Below, piece by piece: positions 5,264 through 5,914 of a stretch of 5,914 nucleotides of DNA (positions within the stretch are counted from its first letter, which is position 1; the number at the start of each line of letters is the position of its first letter). The stretch spans positions 375 to 6,288 of the forward strand of contig VXXH01000754.1 of NCBI GenBank assembly GCA_009835515.1, in the 5' to 3' direction. Below the pieces are notes generated by a model. That model ran no database searches, had not been told where the DNA came from, and saw nothing but the letters and a program-made list of their open reading frames with translations. The stretch comes from Candidatus Poribacteria bacterium. GTDB lineage: Bacteria; Poribacteria; WGA-4E; WGA-3G. Both the position numbers and the translations under genes were made by a program.

Positions 5264-5282
5264 ACAGAAATAGGATCACACC

Positions 5283-5914
5283 TTATGCTTTTACACCTGC
5301 TGCTAAATCTGACGCGAATTGCTTCACTGCAGCGAGTAATTTTGCTTCGTCGTCAATATGCTTTTCAGCGACATTGATGATAGCACTTCCAACAATCACA
5401 CCGTCGGCAATATCTGCCACCTGCTTCGCCTGCTCAGGTGTTGAGACACCAAAACCGACGCTAATCGGTTTATCAGTATGTTTCCGCAGTTCTGTAATCA
5501 TCGGTGCGATTTCGTCTGACAGCATTGCTCGCGCCCCTGTTACACCTGTTACTGAAACACAATAGATAAACCCTGTACTAACCGATGCGATTAACTGCAT
5601 CCGTTCCGGTGGACTTGTCGGTGCGGCGAGAAAAATGGTCGAGAGGTTATAGTTCGGCGCGACTTCCAGAAGCCGTTGTGCTTGCTCTGGCGGTAGGTCC
5701 GGCACGATGAGACCGTCAACGCCTGCCGCTTGTGCTGCTTTGCAGAATGCCGCCTCCCCCATCCGAAAGATCGGGTTATAGTAACTCATGAGGGCAATCG
5801 GGATGTCTGTCTCTTTACGGAGGGATGTCACTATTTCCAAAATCTGCTGGAGTGAGATACGATGCGTAAGTGCGCGTTCACTTGCGCGTTGGACGGTGGG
5901 ACCATCTGCGATTG
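5283..5914 (-). CDS. trpA: Tryptophan synthase alpha chain, 3' part (5' end outside window)
   Basis: The alpha subunit cleaves indole-3-glycerol phosphate to indole and glyceraldehyde 3-phosphate, and indole is passed through a tunnel to the TrpB partner in the cytoplasmic alpha2beta2 complex. The frame is open to the right edge, giving 209 visible codons of the usual 260-270. Visible in order: A-D-G-P-T-V-Q-R-A-S (the end of the family signature whose catalytic Asp lies just outside); L-M-S-Y-Y-N-P-I; the hallmark A-G-V-D-G-L-I-V-P-D-L-P-P-E; F-L-A-A-P-T-S-P-P-E-R; I-Y-C-V-S-V-T-G-V-T-G-A-R; and the phosphate-binding V-G-F-G-V-S and D-G-V-I-V-G-S-A-I-I-N. The catalytic Glu and Asp of the N-terminal region are not in the window. 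The internal TTG at 5840 is only a window artefact as a start, since coding similarity continues to the edge. It ends with TAA at 5283-5285. trpB would be expected upstream on this strand, beyond the right edge. Confidence 0.97.
   Translation of the reverse strand, partial: IADGPTVQRASERALTHRISLQQILEIVTSLRKETDIPIALMSYYNPIFRMGEAAFCKAAQAAGVDGLIVPDLPPEQAQRLLEVAPNYNLSTIFLAAPTSPPERMQLIASVSTGFIYCVSVTGVTGARAMLSDEIAPMITELRKHTDKPISVGFGVSTPEQAKQVADIADGVIVGSAIINVAEKHIDDEAKLLAAVKQFASDLAAGVKA

Noticed and set aside
5205..5279. Upstream ATG at 5279 for the nuclease-fold gene
   Set aside because: It would add 25 residues encoded by the intergenic hairpin, lacks an RBS, and departs from the M-A-Y-S start remembered for relatives.

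Overview
The window (about 48-50% GC by eye) is a densely packed piece of a bacterial chromosome. It has four complete genes on the + strand, one complete gene on the - strand, and a truncated gene at each edge. No mobile element, RNA gene or CRISPR array is visible. The best taxonomic guess is a Candidatus Poribacteria-type genome or another uncultured, marine or sponge-associated lineage. This rests on the gene mix (class V aminotransferase with an N-H-A-G-V-A-P-L-S start region, DUF4861-like lipoprotein, stand-alone ThDP subunit, Mrr/Cyanobacteria-style PD-(D/E)xK protein), on GTG/TTG starts, and on GC-rich GGCACG..CGTGCC palindromes between genes. It is recalled resemblance, not a database result.

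Layout. Bases 1-110 hold the last 35 codons of a membrane protein, possibly a family 2 glycosyltransferase. A 142-base gap (111-252) contains two well-formed imperfect hairpins. A co-directional set follows: a class V PLP-dependent aminotransferase-like enzyme (253-1407), a DUF4861-like lipoprotein (TTG start, 1490-2992), a small ThDP-binding protein like the beta subunit of sulfopyruvate/phosphonopyruvate decarboxylase (3015-3614), and an aldo/keto reductase family protein (3693-4592). Between the last two lies a 40-bp tandem duplication (3601-3680) that begins inside the ThDP gene and carries its stop codon. On the - strand, converging with this set at a 6-base gap, are a 201-aa PD-(D/E)xK nuclease-fold protein (4599-5204) and, upstream of it in its own direction, the 3' part of trpA (5283-5914), the tryptophan synthase alpha chain, running off the right edge.

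How the genes may work together. The + strand genes could be one transcription unit (gaps of 82, 22 and 78 bases). Aminotransferase, 2-oxo-acid decarboxylase half-enzyme and carbonyl reductase would make chemical sense as amino acid to 2-oxo acid to aldehyde to alcohol, for example with a sulfonated or phosphonated C3 substrate. This is a hypothesis only: the alpha (PYR-domain) partner of the ThDP subunit is absent here and the lipoprotein has no known place in such a route. trpA is housekeeping tryptophan biosynthesis; the nuclease-fold gene next to it has no evident link to it. Nothing here amounts to a clear new defence or mobile system. The most notable items are the stop-spanning palindromic duplication, the orphan ThDP subunit, and the altered active-site spacing in the aldo/keto reductase.
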